A DNA stretch of 64,000 nucleotides, taken from contig CP108521.1 in the NCBI GenBank assembly GCA_035999765.1, positions 6,510,001-6,574,000 on the forward strand, written 5' to 3'. Positions 16,724 through 25,710 of this stretch are shown here, piece after piece. This DNA comes from Streptomyces sp. NBC_01231 (GTDB lineage Bacteria; Actinomycetota; Actinomycetes; Streptomycetales; Streptomycetaceae). Each line of letters opens with the position of its first letter. Within the stretch, counting starts at the first letter, position 1. The notes below the pieces were generated by a model, which did not search any database, had not been told where the DNA came from, and saw only the letters and a list, made by a program, of their open reading frames with translations. The translations under genes were made by a program, and so were the position numbers.

Positions 16724-17233
16724 ATGCCCATCTCCCGCTGCCCCGTGGCCCCGCCCCACACGGCCGACCCCACCGCACCCACCCCCGAAACCCTGTCCTA
16801 CAGCCTCACGCTCCCCGCGGCCCTGGCCAGCCCCTCGCTCGCCCGAGCCGCCACCCGAGAGGTCCTGAAGACCCACTACCTGCACGACATGCTGGACCCG
16901 GCCCTACAGGCAGTAGGCGAACTCACCGCCACCGCAGCCCAGTTCACGGAGACCCCCACCTTCTACCTCTCCCTCCGCTACCGCGCCGCCACCCTCCGCC
17001 TGATCGCTTACGACAGTCACCCCCGCCACACCCAACCCCACCTCGCCACAGCCTGCGACACCCGCCGCCGAGTCGCCCTCCGCGTCCTGGCCTGCGTCTG
17101 CCGCGCCTGCGACGGCACATGGGGCTTCGGCGAGGCCCACGAACCGGGCGGCGGGACGAGGATGTGGGCGACACTGCCGAGGGCGGGAGCGACGGCGTAC
17201 GGGAGGGACCGGCACACCGAGCTCAAGCGCTGA
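16724..17233 (+). CDS. ATP-binding (HATPase_c-like) protein, degenerate
   Basis: The 169-residue protein resembles small Streptomyces anti-sigma/serine kinase-like ATPase domains: SLARAATREVLKTHYLHDMLDPALQAVGELTATAAQF, then YLSLRYRAATLRLIAYDSHP and a C-terminal FGEAHEPGGGTRMWATLP. The usual ELVTNA motif is replaced by ELTATA and the GxGL motif is weak, so ATP binding is uncertain. It starts at ATG 16724 after AGAGGAGTCACC. Divergence from the XRE-DUF397 pair is a common actinomycete arrangement, suggesting one functional unit. Confidence 0.65.
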   Translation: MPISRCPVAPPHTADPTAPTPETLSYSLTLPAALASPSLARAATREVLKTHYLHDMLDPALQAVGELTATAAQFTETPTFYLSLRYRAATLRLIAYDSHPRHTQPHLATACDTRRRVALRVLACVCRACDGTWGFGEAHEPGGGTRMWATLPRAGATAYGRDRHTELKR

Positions 17234-17297
17234 GCCCAACCCGTGCCCCGGCCCAGTGGGGAGGCTGCCCTCCAAAGGACGGGGGCTCCTCTGCCGA

Positions 17298-18554
17298 CTA
17301 CTGGAAGGGGACAGTGAGCCAAGGGCTGTCGGATTCGGACATGAGGATGCGATGGGCGTCGAGCACGTCCGTGTACCACTCCCCGAACTCCTCGTCGTCG
17401 AAGTGGAGACATCGCCCCAGGATGTAGCCGGAGGAGAAGTCCTGCCAGGACCGGTACGAGCGGATCGCGCCGAGCCCCGCTTCGATGACCGCGGCTTCGG
17501 CTTCCTTCAAGCCGCAGTAGCGGGAGCCGAGACCCCAGCGGGCCATGCCCGAGGCCCGTCCCAGATCCCAGGCGTCCACGGAGGTGACGTACCGGTTCTC
17601 GGCGAGGATGCCGGCGGCGCGGAAACGGGCCTCATAACGGGTGATCCTGCCGATGAGATGCTGCACGCCTTTGATGTGAGCCTCGGTCTCCGCTTCCGGC
17701 CGGGGCTCGGTCCTCGTGACACCGTCCGGGGTGATGACGGTTGCGCCGGTGGCGCGATCACGCAGGACTTGGGCGGCCGTGTCACGCCAGTAGGCGGTGT
17801 CGACATAGCCGCCGAAGTCACGCGCGATGGTGCGACGGAGCCGCAGGGCGAACTCCCAGACCGGGTTGGCTCCGTCGAGTGCCAGCAGGGCACGCTGCTG
17901 TGCCTGCCACTCCTCGTGGCTGGTGACACCCCACCACTCCCGAAGGGCCTTGCGTTCTGCGGGGTAGCCGGAGCCGTGGTAAGCCATGGCGTTCCAGGCG
18001 AATCCGTCGCGGACGAAGAGGAGGGCCCCACAAGCCAGTCCACGGGCAACGGTCCCCTGGAGAGGACCACCCACACGGAGTGTCCGGACCTGTGGTGCGA
18101 AGGAGGGGAAACCCGCCCGCTCGGAGTGCTGAGCCCAGGCCGCCGAGTACGGCGGCGCGGAAGGGAGAAAGGCCTCGCACGGACTACCGGGATTGACCAC
18201 GATCATCGGAGGATCGGTAGGTTTCCAGACCTGCGCGAACCACGCGAGGTCGTTCCAGTCGAACACGCGGTGCGGTTCCGGCGCGGGAAGCATCCCGTCG
18301 GTGTAGACCGCCCAGATCCGCCCTCCAGGGACCCGTGGGTCGTGTCCGAACACGGCGTAGGTCTCACTGGGCGTGGCATCCGCCTTATCCCGCCGTATCT
18401 CGAAGTACACCCGACTCCGCGCGAGCGTGTCGAAGTACGCGCCCCAGTCGCCACGCGATTTGGCCTCGAACAGTGACTCCTCGATCTCTGTCGGCGGGAG
18501 CCAGGCGGGTGGCGCGGGAGGACCGAAAGCGGCGGGCGGAGGACCGAATGACAT
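17298..18554 (-). CDS. DUF1266-domain protein
   Basis: The 418-residue protein begins with a Pro-rich leader, then an SseB-like region (LFEAKSRGDWGAYFDTLARSRVYFEIR ... YAVFGHD ... VYTDGMLPAP), and ends with a DUF1266 domain (YVTSVDAWDLGRASGMARWGLGSRYCGLKEAEAAV ... SYRSWQDFSSGYILGR). It reads away from the SseB-WXG-Rhs operon. DUF1266 and SseB domains recur around bacterial polymorphic-toxin loci, so a link to the toxin is plausible but not shown. The ATG at 18554 has a weak AGGA upstream. No membrane segment is present. Confidence 0.75.
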   Translation of the reverse strand: MSFGPPPAAFGPPAPPAWLPPTEIEESLFEAKSRGDWGAYFDTLARSRVYFEIRRDKADATPSETYAVFGHDPRVPGGRIWAVYTDGMLPAPEPHRVFDWNDLAWFAQVWKPTDPPMIVVNPGSPCEAFLPSAPPYSAAWAQHSERAGFPSFAPQVRTLRVGGPLQGTVARGLACGALLFVRDGFAWNAMAYHGSGYPAERKALREWWGVTSHEEWQAQQRALLALDGANPVWEFALRLRRTIARDFGGYVDTAYWRDTAAQVLRDRATGATVITPDGVTRTEPRPEAETEAHIKGVQHLIGRITRYEARFRAAGILAENRYVTSVDAWDLGRASGMARWGLGSRYCGLKEAEAAVIEAGLGAIRSYRSWQDFSSGYILGRCLHFDDEEFGEWYTDVLDAHRILMSESDSPWLTVPFQ

Positions 18555-18586
18555 GCGTTATATCCTGGATGATTTGCGGAACAGGG

Positions 18587-18721
18587 GAAGCCGTTCGGAA
18601 CGTGACCTTGGCGGTATTCCTCGCGGTGCTCCAGCCAGCCCAGGATCCTGGCGTGCAGTGCCGGGTAAGCGGCTTCGGCCACTGCCATCCCCTTGACAGT
18701 CAGATCCCGCCACGCCGGTGA
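18587..18721 (-). pseudogene. Possible gene remnant
   Basis: A minus-strand stretch reads like real protein (SPAWRDLTVKGMAVAEAAYP, then ALHARILGWLEHREEYRQGH) with ordinary hydrophobic/charged spacing, but it has no start codon with a ribosome binding site and runs into the DUF1266 start in another frame. It may be the truncated tail of a lost gene in this toxin-linked region. The family is not recognised. Confidence 0.3.
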
Positions 18722-18752
18722 TCCGCGTTGCGTTCGACAATATACGGATGTG

Positions 18753-19382
18753 ATGATCCCAGGCATGGCTGAAGGAGGGGGCGAGGGCCCGGAGATACCC
18801 AGGTCCCGGCTGTACGACTACCTGGAGACGGCCCACCCGGACGACCCGGTCAGGCAGACACCGCAGGACAGCGATGAACCGCCTTCGCCTGGCACTCCGT
18901 TGGGCGCCGCCGTGCCACCGACCGCCACCGCCCCCTCTCCGGGCACCGCAGACGACATCGCCCGCGGCCGCCGTGAATTCGCCGCGCTGCTCGGCGAGTT
19001 CCGCCGCACGCCCGTACTCGTCCCTCTCGACGACAACGAGGACCCGTTGGTGGGTGACTACCGCGGCGTCCGCTGGATCTACGCCTTCTCGGACGAGTCG
19101 GCGCTGGCCCGGTTCGCGATCGCGAGGGGTGAAGGTTCGCGGGAGTGGGCGTATCAGCGGGTGTTGGGAGCGCGGCTGTTGGATGCCGGTGTTCCGGCGA
19201 CCGGCGTCCCGTGCGGGGTGGCTCTGGACGTGGGGAGCGAGGACGGCGACGGTGTGCTGTTCCCGCCGGTCGTGGGGATCGTGCCGGACGGGGTCGCCTT
19301 GGACGCGGAGACGGTGGGTCCGGGAACGGTTGGCCTGCAGACGGCGGACGCGGACACGGTGGACGGGGAGGAACCGCAGTGA
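18753..19382 (+). CDS. SseB-like N-terminal domain protein
   Basis: The 209-residue product has a disordered Pro/Thr-rich N-terminus and a central SseB-like domain: RREFAALLGEFRRTPVLVPLDD, VRWIYAFSDESALARFAIARGEG, LPPVVGIVPDGVALD-like end. SseB domains are frequent in actinomycete loci that encode WXG proteins and secreted toxins, where they may act as chaperone or cytosolic partner. It overlaps the next gene by GTGA. The start is uncertain: ATG 18753 or ATG 18765, neither with a good ribosome binding site. First gene of the toxin operon. Confidence 0.75.
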   Translation: MIPGMAEGGGEGPEIPRSRLYDYLETAHPDDPVRQTPQDSDEPPSPGTPLGAAVPPTATAPSPGTADDIARGRREFAALLGEFRRTPVLVPLDDNEDPLVGDYRGVRWIYAFSDESALARFAIARGEGSREWAYQRVLGARLLDAGVPATGVPCGVALDVGSEDGDGVLFPPVVGIVPDGVALDAETVGPGTVGLQTADADTVDGEEPQ

Positions 19383-20092
19383 GCGGCACCGGTACTGGCG
19401 GTGGCAAGGACATTCAGGCGGCTGGCCTGGACGCCATCGCCAAGGGCATCAACCTCACCCTCGGCGAGTTGAAGGAACTCGGCACCGACAGCTTCGCCGG
19501 GCAGGGGCGTGGTTTCTCTGAACTGGAGCTTTCGGGGCTGGACTTGGGGCACGAAGGTCTGAAGTCGGCGTTCACGTCGTTTTGTGAGCGGTGGGAGTGG
19601 GGTGTACGGGCGCTCGTGAACGAGGGCAATGTCTTCGCCGACAATGTCGGTCTCGCGGCGGGCACGCTGTACGAGACGGACCAGTACGTCGAGGGTTTCC
19701 TGAAGATCGGTGCGAACTCCCTCGGCGGCAACCCGTACGCCTCCGAGGACGAGGTCTCGCAGATGGGGTGGGGTGAGATCGCCGGCAGCGGTCTCGATTC
19801 CATGAAGAACCCGGACTACAGCAGGGAGTCCTTCGAGGAGGCGTGGGCGAACAGCAAGCAGGGCTGGATGGACGCGAGCCGGGATGTGATGACGTCCCAG
19901 GGGATGAGCGGGCCGATTCCGAGCCCCTTGAACTACCAGCGGGCCACGGGTGCCAATGATGAGCAGTACGAGGCCATGATGGACGCCGCGTTCGGGCCCT
20001 CCGCGGAGGAGCGGGCCCAGGCGGCGGCCGAGCAACCGGAACAGCAGCCACCGGCACGGCAGCAACCGCAGCAGGGTGAGGAGACCCCCTGA
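19379..20092 (+). CDS. WXG-like helical protein, likely partner of the Rhs toxin
   Basis: The 237-residue protein starts at GTG 19379, coupled to the SseB gene (GTGA) behind GGGGAGGAACC. Its middle (about 58-115) is a helical segment with a Trp-x-Trp-Gly turn (FCERWEWGVRALVNEGNVF) followed by a second helix ending in LYETDQYVEGF, the two-helix pattern of WXG100-related proteins exported by type VII (ESX) systems. The tail is rich in Gln and Pro. Its stop overlaps the start of the Rhs gene. It may be a secretion partner or chaperone; no homologue was checked. Confidence 0.55.
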   Translation: MSGTGTGGGKDIQAAGLDAIAKGINLTLGELKELGTDSFAGQGRGFSELELSGLDLGHEGLKSAFTSFCERWEWGVRALVNEGNVFADNVGLAAGTLYETDQYVEGFLKIGANSLGGNPYASEDEVSQMGWGEIAGSGLDSMKNPDYSRESFEEAWANSKQGWMDASRDVMTSQGMSGPIPSPLNYQRATGANDEQYEAMMDAAFGPSAEERAQAAAEQPEQQPPARQQPQQGEETP

Positions 20093-23000
20093 TGGGGTTC
20101 GGCGATCTGTTCAACTCCGGTCTGGAGACGGTCAGTGACGGTGTCGACGCGGGCAAGAAGCTCGTCGGCGAGGGCATCGATAGGGGCACGGACCTCATCG
20201 GCGCGGGCCTGGAGAAGGTCGGTGCCGAGGGAGTCGCCGACAAGGTCGAGGACTTCGGCGACGAACTCGCCTCGGACCTCGGTGCCACGCCGGGTGAGCA
20301 GCAGCTCGGACAGACCGAGCAGGCCAACGAGCTGATCCACGGAAACCCGGGCACCATCCGGGCCTCTGCCACCCACCTCCGGGACTTCCAGAAGGCCTTC
20401 GACAAGGTCGGCGAGGGCATGCGCAAGCTCGACTCCTCACACTGGAAGGGCGAGGCCGCCGACACCTTCCGCGAGAAGTTCACCACGCACCCCACCAAGT
20501 GGCTGCACGCGGCGGATGCCTGCGACAAAGCGGCCAAGGCCCTGGCGGACTTCGCGGACACGGTCACCTGGGCGCAGCGCCAGGCGCAGGAAGCCGTCGA
20601 GCTGTACAAGAAGGGGAAGAAGGCGTCCGACGACGCGGTCGACGCGTACAACAAGCAGGTCGACGCCTACAACTCCAAGGTCAAGGCGAACGAGGATCCC
20701 GGCCCGCGCCCCGCCCCCTTCCAGGACCCCGGCACCGCCGACATCAAACGCTCTCACCAGATCCTCGACGAGGCCCGCCGCCAGCGCAACGAAGCCGGCA
20801 GCACCGCAGCCACCTCGGTCCGCGGCGCCCTGGCCCACGCGCCCGCCGAACCGCCGCTGCTCGACCGGCTGGGCTCGAATCTCAAGGACGAGTACGCGAC
20901 GGTCGCCACCGAGCTCACCCATGTCGTGGGTGGTGTGGTCAAGGGCGTGGCCGGCACGGTGAACTTCGTCCGGGGCCTCAACCCGGTGGACGGTTACAAC
21001 CTCACCCACCCGGCCCAGTACTTCCAGAACGTCAGCATGACGATCACCGGCCTGGTCTCGACCGGCGCCCATCCCGAGCGCGTACTGAAGTCCGCGTGGG
21101 AGGGCTTCAAGAAGGACCCGGCCGAGGGCGTCGGCCGGCTGATCCCCGAGCTGGTCGGCGGGAAGGGGCTGGGGCTGGCCCGGGGCGGGCTGAAAGCCGG
21201 AGCGAAGGAAGCGGCGGAATCGGCGGCGCAGAAGGGCGCCAAGAACGCCGCCGAGGACTCCGCGGCGACCAAGGCCAGATCACGCCCGGAGGAGAACGAC
21301 AGCCCCAATCCTCGAGAAAAGGTCGAGAAGGACCCCACTGACCCGGTCGACCTGACGACCGGCAAGATGTACCTCCCGCAGACGGACGTGACGCTGCCGG
21401 GAGCCCTCCCCCTCGTCTTCAGACGTCGCGTGGAGTCGGGGTACCGCTTCGGCCGCTGGTTCGGCCCCTCTTGGTCCTCCACCGTCGACCAGCGCCTGGA
21501 GATCGACTCCGAGGGGGTCGTCCTAGTCTCGGAAGACGGTCTGCTGCTGGCGTACCCGCACCCGGCCCCTGGCCTCCCCACTCTCCCCAGCCACGGCCCT
21601 CGTTGGCCGCTGGACCGCGAGGACGGCGGCTACACGGTCATCGACCCGCAGACGCGCCGGGTATGGCACTTCGCCGACCGAGGCGACGACTTGGCGGTCC
21701 TGGAACAGATCGACGACCGCAACGGCAACTGGATCACTTTCGAGTACGACGCCGAGGGCACCCCACTCGGGATCGTCTCCAGCGCCGGCTACGACGTCCG
21801 TATCTCCACGGAGGCGGGAAGGATCACAGCCCTCCACCTGTCGGCGGTCGACCAGGTGCTGATGCGCTACGGCTACACGGACGGTCATCTGACCGAGGTC
21901 GTCAACTCCTCCAGCCTCCCCCTCCGTTTCGCCTACGACGAGCAGGGCCGCGTCACCTCGTGGACCGACACCAACGAGCGCGGCTACACGTACGAGTACG
22001 ACGACCAGGACCGCTGCATCGCCGAGGGCGGCACACACGGGCACATGACCCTGCGCCTGACCTACGACGAGACGGACCCGGACACCGGCCTACGCGTCAC
22101 CACCACGACCACCGCAGAGGGCCACACCCGCCGTTATCTCGTCAACGACGCTTGCCAGGTGGTCGCCGAAGTCGACCCGCTCGGCGCCGTCACCCGATTC
22201 CAACGCGACCGCTACCACCGCCTCCTCTCCCACACCGACCCGCTCGGGCACCGGACCACCTTCCGCTACGACGAGTCAGGCAACCTCCTCACCCTGACCC
22301 GCCCCGACGGCCGCGAGACAAGAGCCGAGTACGACGAACTCGGCCTGCCGGTGAAGGTGGTGAACCCGGACGGGACGGTCGTACGCCAGACGTACGACGA
22401 CCGCGGCAACCGCACGTCGGTGACTGACGTCGCGGGCCAGACCACCCGTTTCACCTACAACGAGGCGGGTCATCCGACATCGGTGACCGACCCGCTCGGC
22501 CATACGACAACGGTCCTGTGCGACCGAGCCGGCCTCCCACTGGAGATCGCAGACCCCCTTGGCGCGGTGACGCGCTATGCACGAGACGCGTTCGGCCGCC
22601 CTGTCACCATCACGAACCCGACCGGCGCGGTGACCCGCCTCGAGTGGACGGTTGAGGGCCGGCTCTCCCGCCGTACGGCCCTCGACGGTACGACCGAGAC
22701 TTGGACGTACGACGGCGAAGGCAACTGCACCAGCCACACGGACCCGATGGGCGGCGTCTCGTACTTCGAGTACACCCACTTCGACCTACTGAGGTCCCGG
22801 ACAAGCCCCGACGGGGTCCGCCACGAGTTCGACCACGACATGGAACTGCGGCTGACGAAGGTCACCAACCCGCAGGGTCTGACGTGGACTTACGAGTACG
22901 ACGCGGCCGGGCGTCTAACCGCAGAGACGGACTTCGACGATCGCGCGCTCACGTACACCTACGACGCGGCGGACCGTCTCTCTTCCCGCTCCAACGCCCT

Positions 23001-24816
23001 CGGCGAGGTCGTGACATTCGAGCGGAACGAGCTGGGCCAGGTACTCCGAAAGCAGGTGGGGGATCAGGTCGCAACGTACGCCTACGACATGACGGACCAA
23101 CTCGCCCACGCAGCCGGTCCGGATGGACCCACGTTGGCCCTCCTTCGGGACCGCCTCGGACGCGTTCGATCGGAGACGGTCGACGGTCGCGAACTGACGT
23201 ACACCTACGACGAATGGGGCCGACGAACGGGCCGTAAGACTCCGACCGGGGCGACGACTACATGGTCGTACGACGCGGCCGGGCGCCGCACCGGGATGGT
23301 GGCCTCGGGCCGGCCCATCGACTTCACGTATGACGTGGCAGGACGCGAGCTGGCGCGCCACATCGGCGAGACGGTCACCCTGAAGCACGACTTCGACGCG
23401 TTGGGCCGCCTGACCACCCAGTCGGTGACGGGAGCGGATGACCGCACGCTCCAGTCCCGTGCGTACAGCTACCGCGCCGACGGCAACCTGATCGGCATCG
23501 ACGACCAACTGTCCGGCTCACGCCGCTTCGACCTGGACGCGGCTGGCCGGGTGACGGCCGTGCACGCGGCGAACTGGACGGAGACCTACGCCTACGACGC
23601 GGCGGGCAACCAGACGCAGGCCTCCTGGCCGTCGGACCACCCGAGCGGGGAAGCAGTCGGTGCCCGCGAGTACGCAGGCACCCGCATCACCCGCGCCGGC
23701 AACGTCCGCTACGAACACGACGCCCTGGGCCGCATCACCCTGCGCCAGAAGACCCGTCTGTCCCGCAAGCCGGACACCTGGCGCTACGAGTGGGACGCTG
23801 AGGACCGCCTTACCTCCGTGACCACCCCCGACGGGACCCGCTGGCGCTACACCTACGACCCTCTGGGCCGCCGCACGGCGAAATTCCGCCTGGCGGACGA
23901 TGGCGAAACGATCGTCGATCACGTGGTCTTCACCTGGGACGGCACGACCCTGTGCGAACAGACGACAACGTCCCCAGACCTGCCGAACCCGGTCACCCTC
24001 ACCTGGGACCACCAAGGCCTACGCCCCATCGCCCAGACCGAACGCATCACTACGGCCGCCGACGCTCCGCAGGAAGAGATCGACTCCCGCTTCTTCGCCA
24101 TCGTCACCGACCTCGTCGGCACCCCCAGCGAACTCATCGACGAACACGGCGAGATCGCCTGGCGAACACGAAGCACCCTGTGGGGCACCACGGCATGGGC
24201 GGCCGACAGCACCGCTTACACCCCCCTCCGCTTCCCCGGCCAGTACTACGACCCCGAAACTGGCCTCCACTACAACTACTTCCGCCATTACGACCCGGAA
24301 ACCGCCCGCTACCTCAGCCCCGACCCCCTCGGACTCACTCCCGCGCCCAATACCAACACCTACGTCCACAACCCGCACTCACGAACCGATTCGCTCGGGC
24401 TTGCGCCAGACTATCCGCATGATGAAAATCCTCGTGACCCCTTCGACTTCAGGGATCCCAACCCCAATTACCCTCCCGACGGAGCAGCGGCCGAGGTCAT
24501 GCGATCCGCGCCGATCGGTGGGAACATCGACTGTTCAGAGATCGCTGAGTACATCCTCAGGGAGTCCGGAGGGCAAGGAAAGATAATAAACTTCACGCTC
24601 CGTGGCGACCCCGCCATCAACATCGGCGAGAACTCAGGGAAGGTAGTGACGGAATATCGTTATCACGATGTGTATACAGACGGTAGGTATGTGTACGACC
24701 CGGCGATGAGCCCAAAACCGATACCGTACGGCGACTATGAGCGATCCATTCGGCTGTTGAACCCGGGCAAGAAACTCCTCATCCAAGACGGAGGGTACTC
24801 GGGACCCCTCTGGTGA
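20092..24816 (+). CDS. Rhs/YD-repeat polymorphic toxin with WXG-type N-terminus and papain-like C-terminal tip
   Basis: This 1574-residue protein has the build of a contact-type polymorphic toxin. Residues 70-180 form a WXG-like helical export region with Trp118-Lys-Gly. A hydrophobic Gly/Val patch lies near 280-300. A DUF6531-type entry domain begins near 416 (DPVDLTTGKMYLPQTDVTLPG). RHS/YD repeats run from about 560 to 1340. The Rhs core (YDPETGLHYNYFRHYDPETARYLSPDPLGL) is at about 1385-1415. The variable tip (about 1440-1574) contains Cys1481, His1525 and Asp1536, the order and spacing of a papain-like protease or transglutaminase-like fold. The DNA of the tip is clearly AT-richer than the shell. 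ATG 20092 overlaps the previous stop. Confidence 0.88.
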   Translation: MGFGDLFNSGLETVSDGVDAGKKLVGEGIDRGTDLIGAGLEKVGAEGVADKVEDFGDELASDLGATPGEQQLGQTEQANELIHGNPGTIRASATHLRDFQKAFDKVGEGMRKLDSSHWKGEAADTFREKFTTHPTKWLHAADACDKAAKALADFADTVTWAQRQAQEAVELYKKGKKASDDAVDAYNKQVDAYNSKVKANEDPGPRPAPFQDPGTADIKRSHQILDEARRQRNEAGSTAATSVRGALAHAPAEPPLLDRLGSNLKDEYATVATELTHVVGGVVKGVAGTVNFVRGLNPVDGYNLTHPAQYFQNVSMTITGLVSTGAHPERVLKSAWEGFKKDPAEGVGRLIPELVGGKGLGLARGGLKAGAKEAAESAAQKGAKNAAEDSAATKARSRPEENDSPNPREKVEKDPTDPVDLTTGKMYLPQTDVTLPGALPLVFRRRVESGYRFGRWFGPSWSSTVDQRLEIDSEGVVLVSEDGLLLAYPHPAPGLPTLPSHGPRWPLDREDGGYTVIDPQTRRVWHFADRGDDLAVLEQIDDRNGNWITFEYDAEGTPLGIVSSAGYDVRISTEAGRITALHLSAVDQVLMRYGYTDGHLTEVVNSSSLPLRFAYDEQGRVTSWTDTNERGYTYEYDDQDRCIAEGGTHGHMTLRLTYDETDPDTGLRVTTTTTAEGHTRRYLVNDACQVVAEVDPLGAVTRFQRDRYHRLLSHTDPLGHRTTFRYDESGNLLTLTRPDGRETRAEYDELGLPVKVVNPDGTVVRQTYDDRGNRTSVTDVAGQTTRFTYNEAGHPTSVTDPLGHTTTVLCDRAGLPLEIADPLGAVTRYARDAFGRPVTITNPTGAVTRLEWTVEGRLSRRTALDGTTETWTYDGEGNCTSHTDPMGGVSYFEYTHFDLLRSRTSPDGVRHEFDHDMELRLTKVTNPQGLTWTYEYDAAGRLTAETDFDDRALTYTYDAADRLSSRSNALGEVVTFERNELGQVLRKQVGDQVATYAYDMTDQLAHAAGPDGPTLALLRDRLGRVRSETVDGRELTYTYDEWGRRTGRKTPTGATTTWSYDAAGRRTGMVASGRPIDFTYDVAGRELARHIGETVTLKHDFDALGRLTTQSVTGADDRTLQSRAYSYRADGNLIGIDDQLSGSRRFDLDAAGRVTAVHAANWTETYAYDAAGNQTQASWPSDHPSGEAVGAREYAGTRITRAGNVRYEHDALGRITLRQKTRLSRKPDTWRYEWDAEDRLTSVTTPDGTRWRYTYDPLGRRTAKFRLADDGETIVDHVVFTWDGTTLCEQTTTSPDLPNPVTLTWDHQGLRPIAQTERITTAADAPQEEIDSRFFAIVTDLVGTPSELIDEHGEIAWRTRSTLWGTTAWAADSTAYTPLRFPGQYYDPETGLHYNYFRHYDPETARYLSPDPLGLTPAPNTNTYVHNPHSRTDSLGLAPDYPHDENPRDPFDFRDPNPNYPPDGAAAEVMRSAPIGGNIDCSEIAEYILRESGGQGKIINFTLRGDPAINIGENSGKVVTEYRYHDVYTDGRYVYDPAMSPKPIPYGDYERSIRLLNPGKKLLIQDGGYSGPLW

Positions 24817-24823
24817 TTCATGA

Positions 24824-25234
24824 ATGGATTCCGACATGTCTACTCGAAGCATGCAATCGAGGCAAGCGCTCGGCAGGTTTGGAGAACTGTCCTGGTTTAG
24901 TTTGACTTTGGAGTCTCATCCCGTACATGGCTATCTTCAGGTACCGTACATGGGGTGGCGCTACACCTGCCCTCAGGAAGAGGTCGCGCGACTGATAGAA
25001 GACATCGTGAAAATGTCGCCGACCCAAGTCGATTGGACGTTGGACAGGACAAGGAGAAATTGGGTCCTAGTGCCTACCCGAATTGTTCACGACGCGCAAG
25101 GTCTCGAAAATCCCGCCTTCGCGGACGCAGTCCACTCGGTCAATGTCGAGGATCAGGAGTTCTGCTCCAGGGCGCTGTCAGATTTCGAGCTCATCATTCA
25201 GCGACTCCAGCAAGCCCAGATTCCGGAAGGCTGA
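24824..25234 (+). CDS. Candidate immunity protein for the Rhs toxin
   Basis: This 136-residue cytosolic-looking protein starts 8 bases after the toxin stop, the position of a cognate immunity gene. It has no signal peptide or membrane segment. Readable features are a Trp/Tyr-rich N-terminal half (GELSWFSLTLESHPVHGYLQVPYMGWRYTCPQEEVARLIEDIV) and an acidic C-terminal helix (FCSRALSDFELIIQRLQQAQ). Codon use is unlike the surrounding chromosome (many A/T-ending codons), which suggests horizontal arrival with the toxin tip. The start may be ATG 24824 or 24836. No family is recognised; the role is inferred from position. Confidence 0.65.
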   Translation: MDSDMSTRSMQSRQALGRFGELSWFSLTLESHPVHGYLQVPYMGWRYTCPQEEVARLIEDIVKMSPTQVDWTLDRTRRNWVLVPTRIVHDAQGLENPAFADAVHSVNVEDQEFCSRALSDFELIIQRLQQAQIPEG

Positions 25235-25305
25235 TTCGGTCAGTATGCCGCCCACCTCGGCGATGCGGGACAAGTTATAATTGCGTAATTGTGGGGAAAT
25301 CTTTT

Positions 25306-25710
25306 ATGCGGTCAAATCTTTCGATCGAAGATCTGGAGGGAGATCGATGGCCGGATCCACCCGCCGACAGCACGAACTTGGTGCGGAGTGTTTACGAACT
25401 GCGGCGACGCCCTATCGGAAATCTCTCAGTGGAGGATATGCGCCGGTTGATCGGTCAAGATGTGGGCCTTAACTGGCTCTTGCCTGTCGCTCTGGACTTC
25501 CTGCGGGATACTGCTCCGGACGAAGCTGTCACGGGTTGGTACGACGATGATCTACTATCAGCGGTTTTGACGAGAAAAGACTCGCTGTGGAGAACTGTGG
25601 GAGATCTGGCGCGTCACCTTAACGAGACAGTAGACATGCTTACCGACGTGTCGGATTATATCCAGCGGCATGTAGATGATTTTCGTGCATCTCTATCTGA
25701 TTTGTTGTGA
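25306..25710 (+). CDS. CdiI-type contact-dependent growth inhibition immunity protein
   Basis: The 134-residue protein has the pattern of the CdiI_2 immunity family: NLSIEDLEGDRWPDPPADST, LVRSVYELRRRPIGNLSVEDMRRLIGQDVGLNWLLPVALDFL and then a C-terminal acidic helical part. It starts at ATG 25306 behind GTGGGGAAA; an in-frame GTG at 25291 is an alternative. Codon use is AT-rich for this genome. It probably protects against a toxin tip that is not the one encoded now, or it is a second immunity gene of the current toxin. Confidence 0.72.
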   Translation: MRSNLSIEDLEGDRWPDPPADSTNLVRSVYELRRRPIGNLSVEDMRRLIGQDVGLNWLLPVALDFLRDTAPDEAVTGWYDDDLLSAVLTRKDSLWRTVGDLARHLNETVDMLTDVSDYIQRHVDDFRASLSDLL

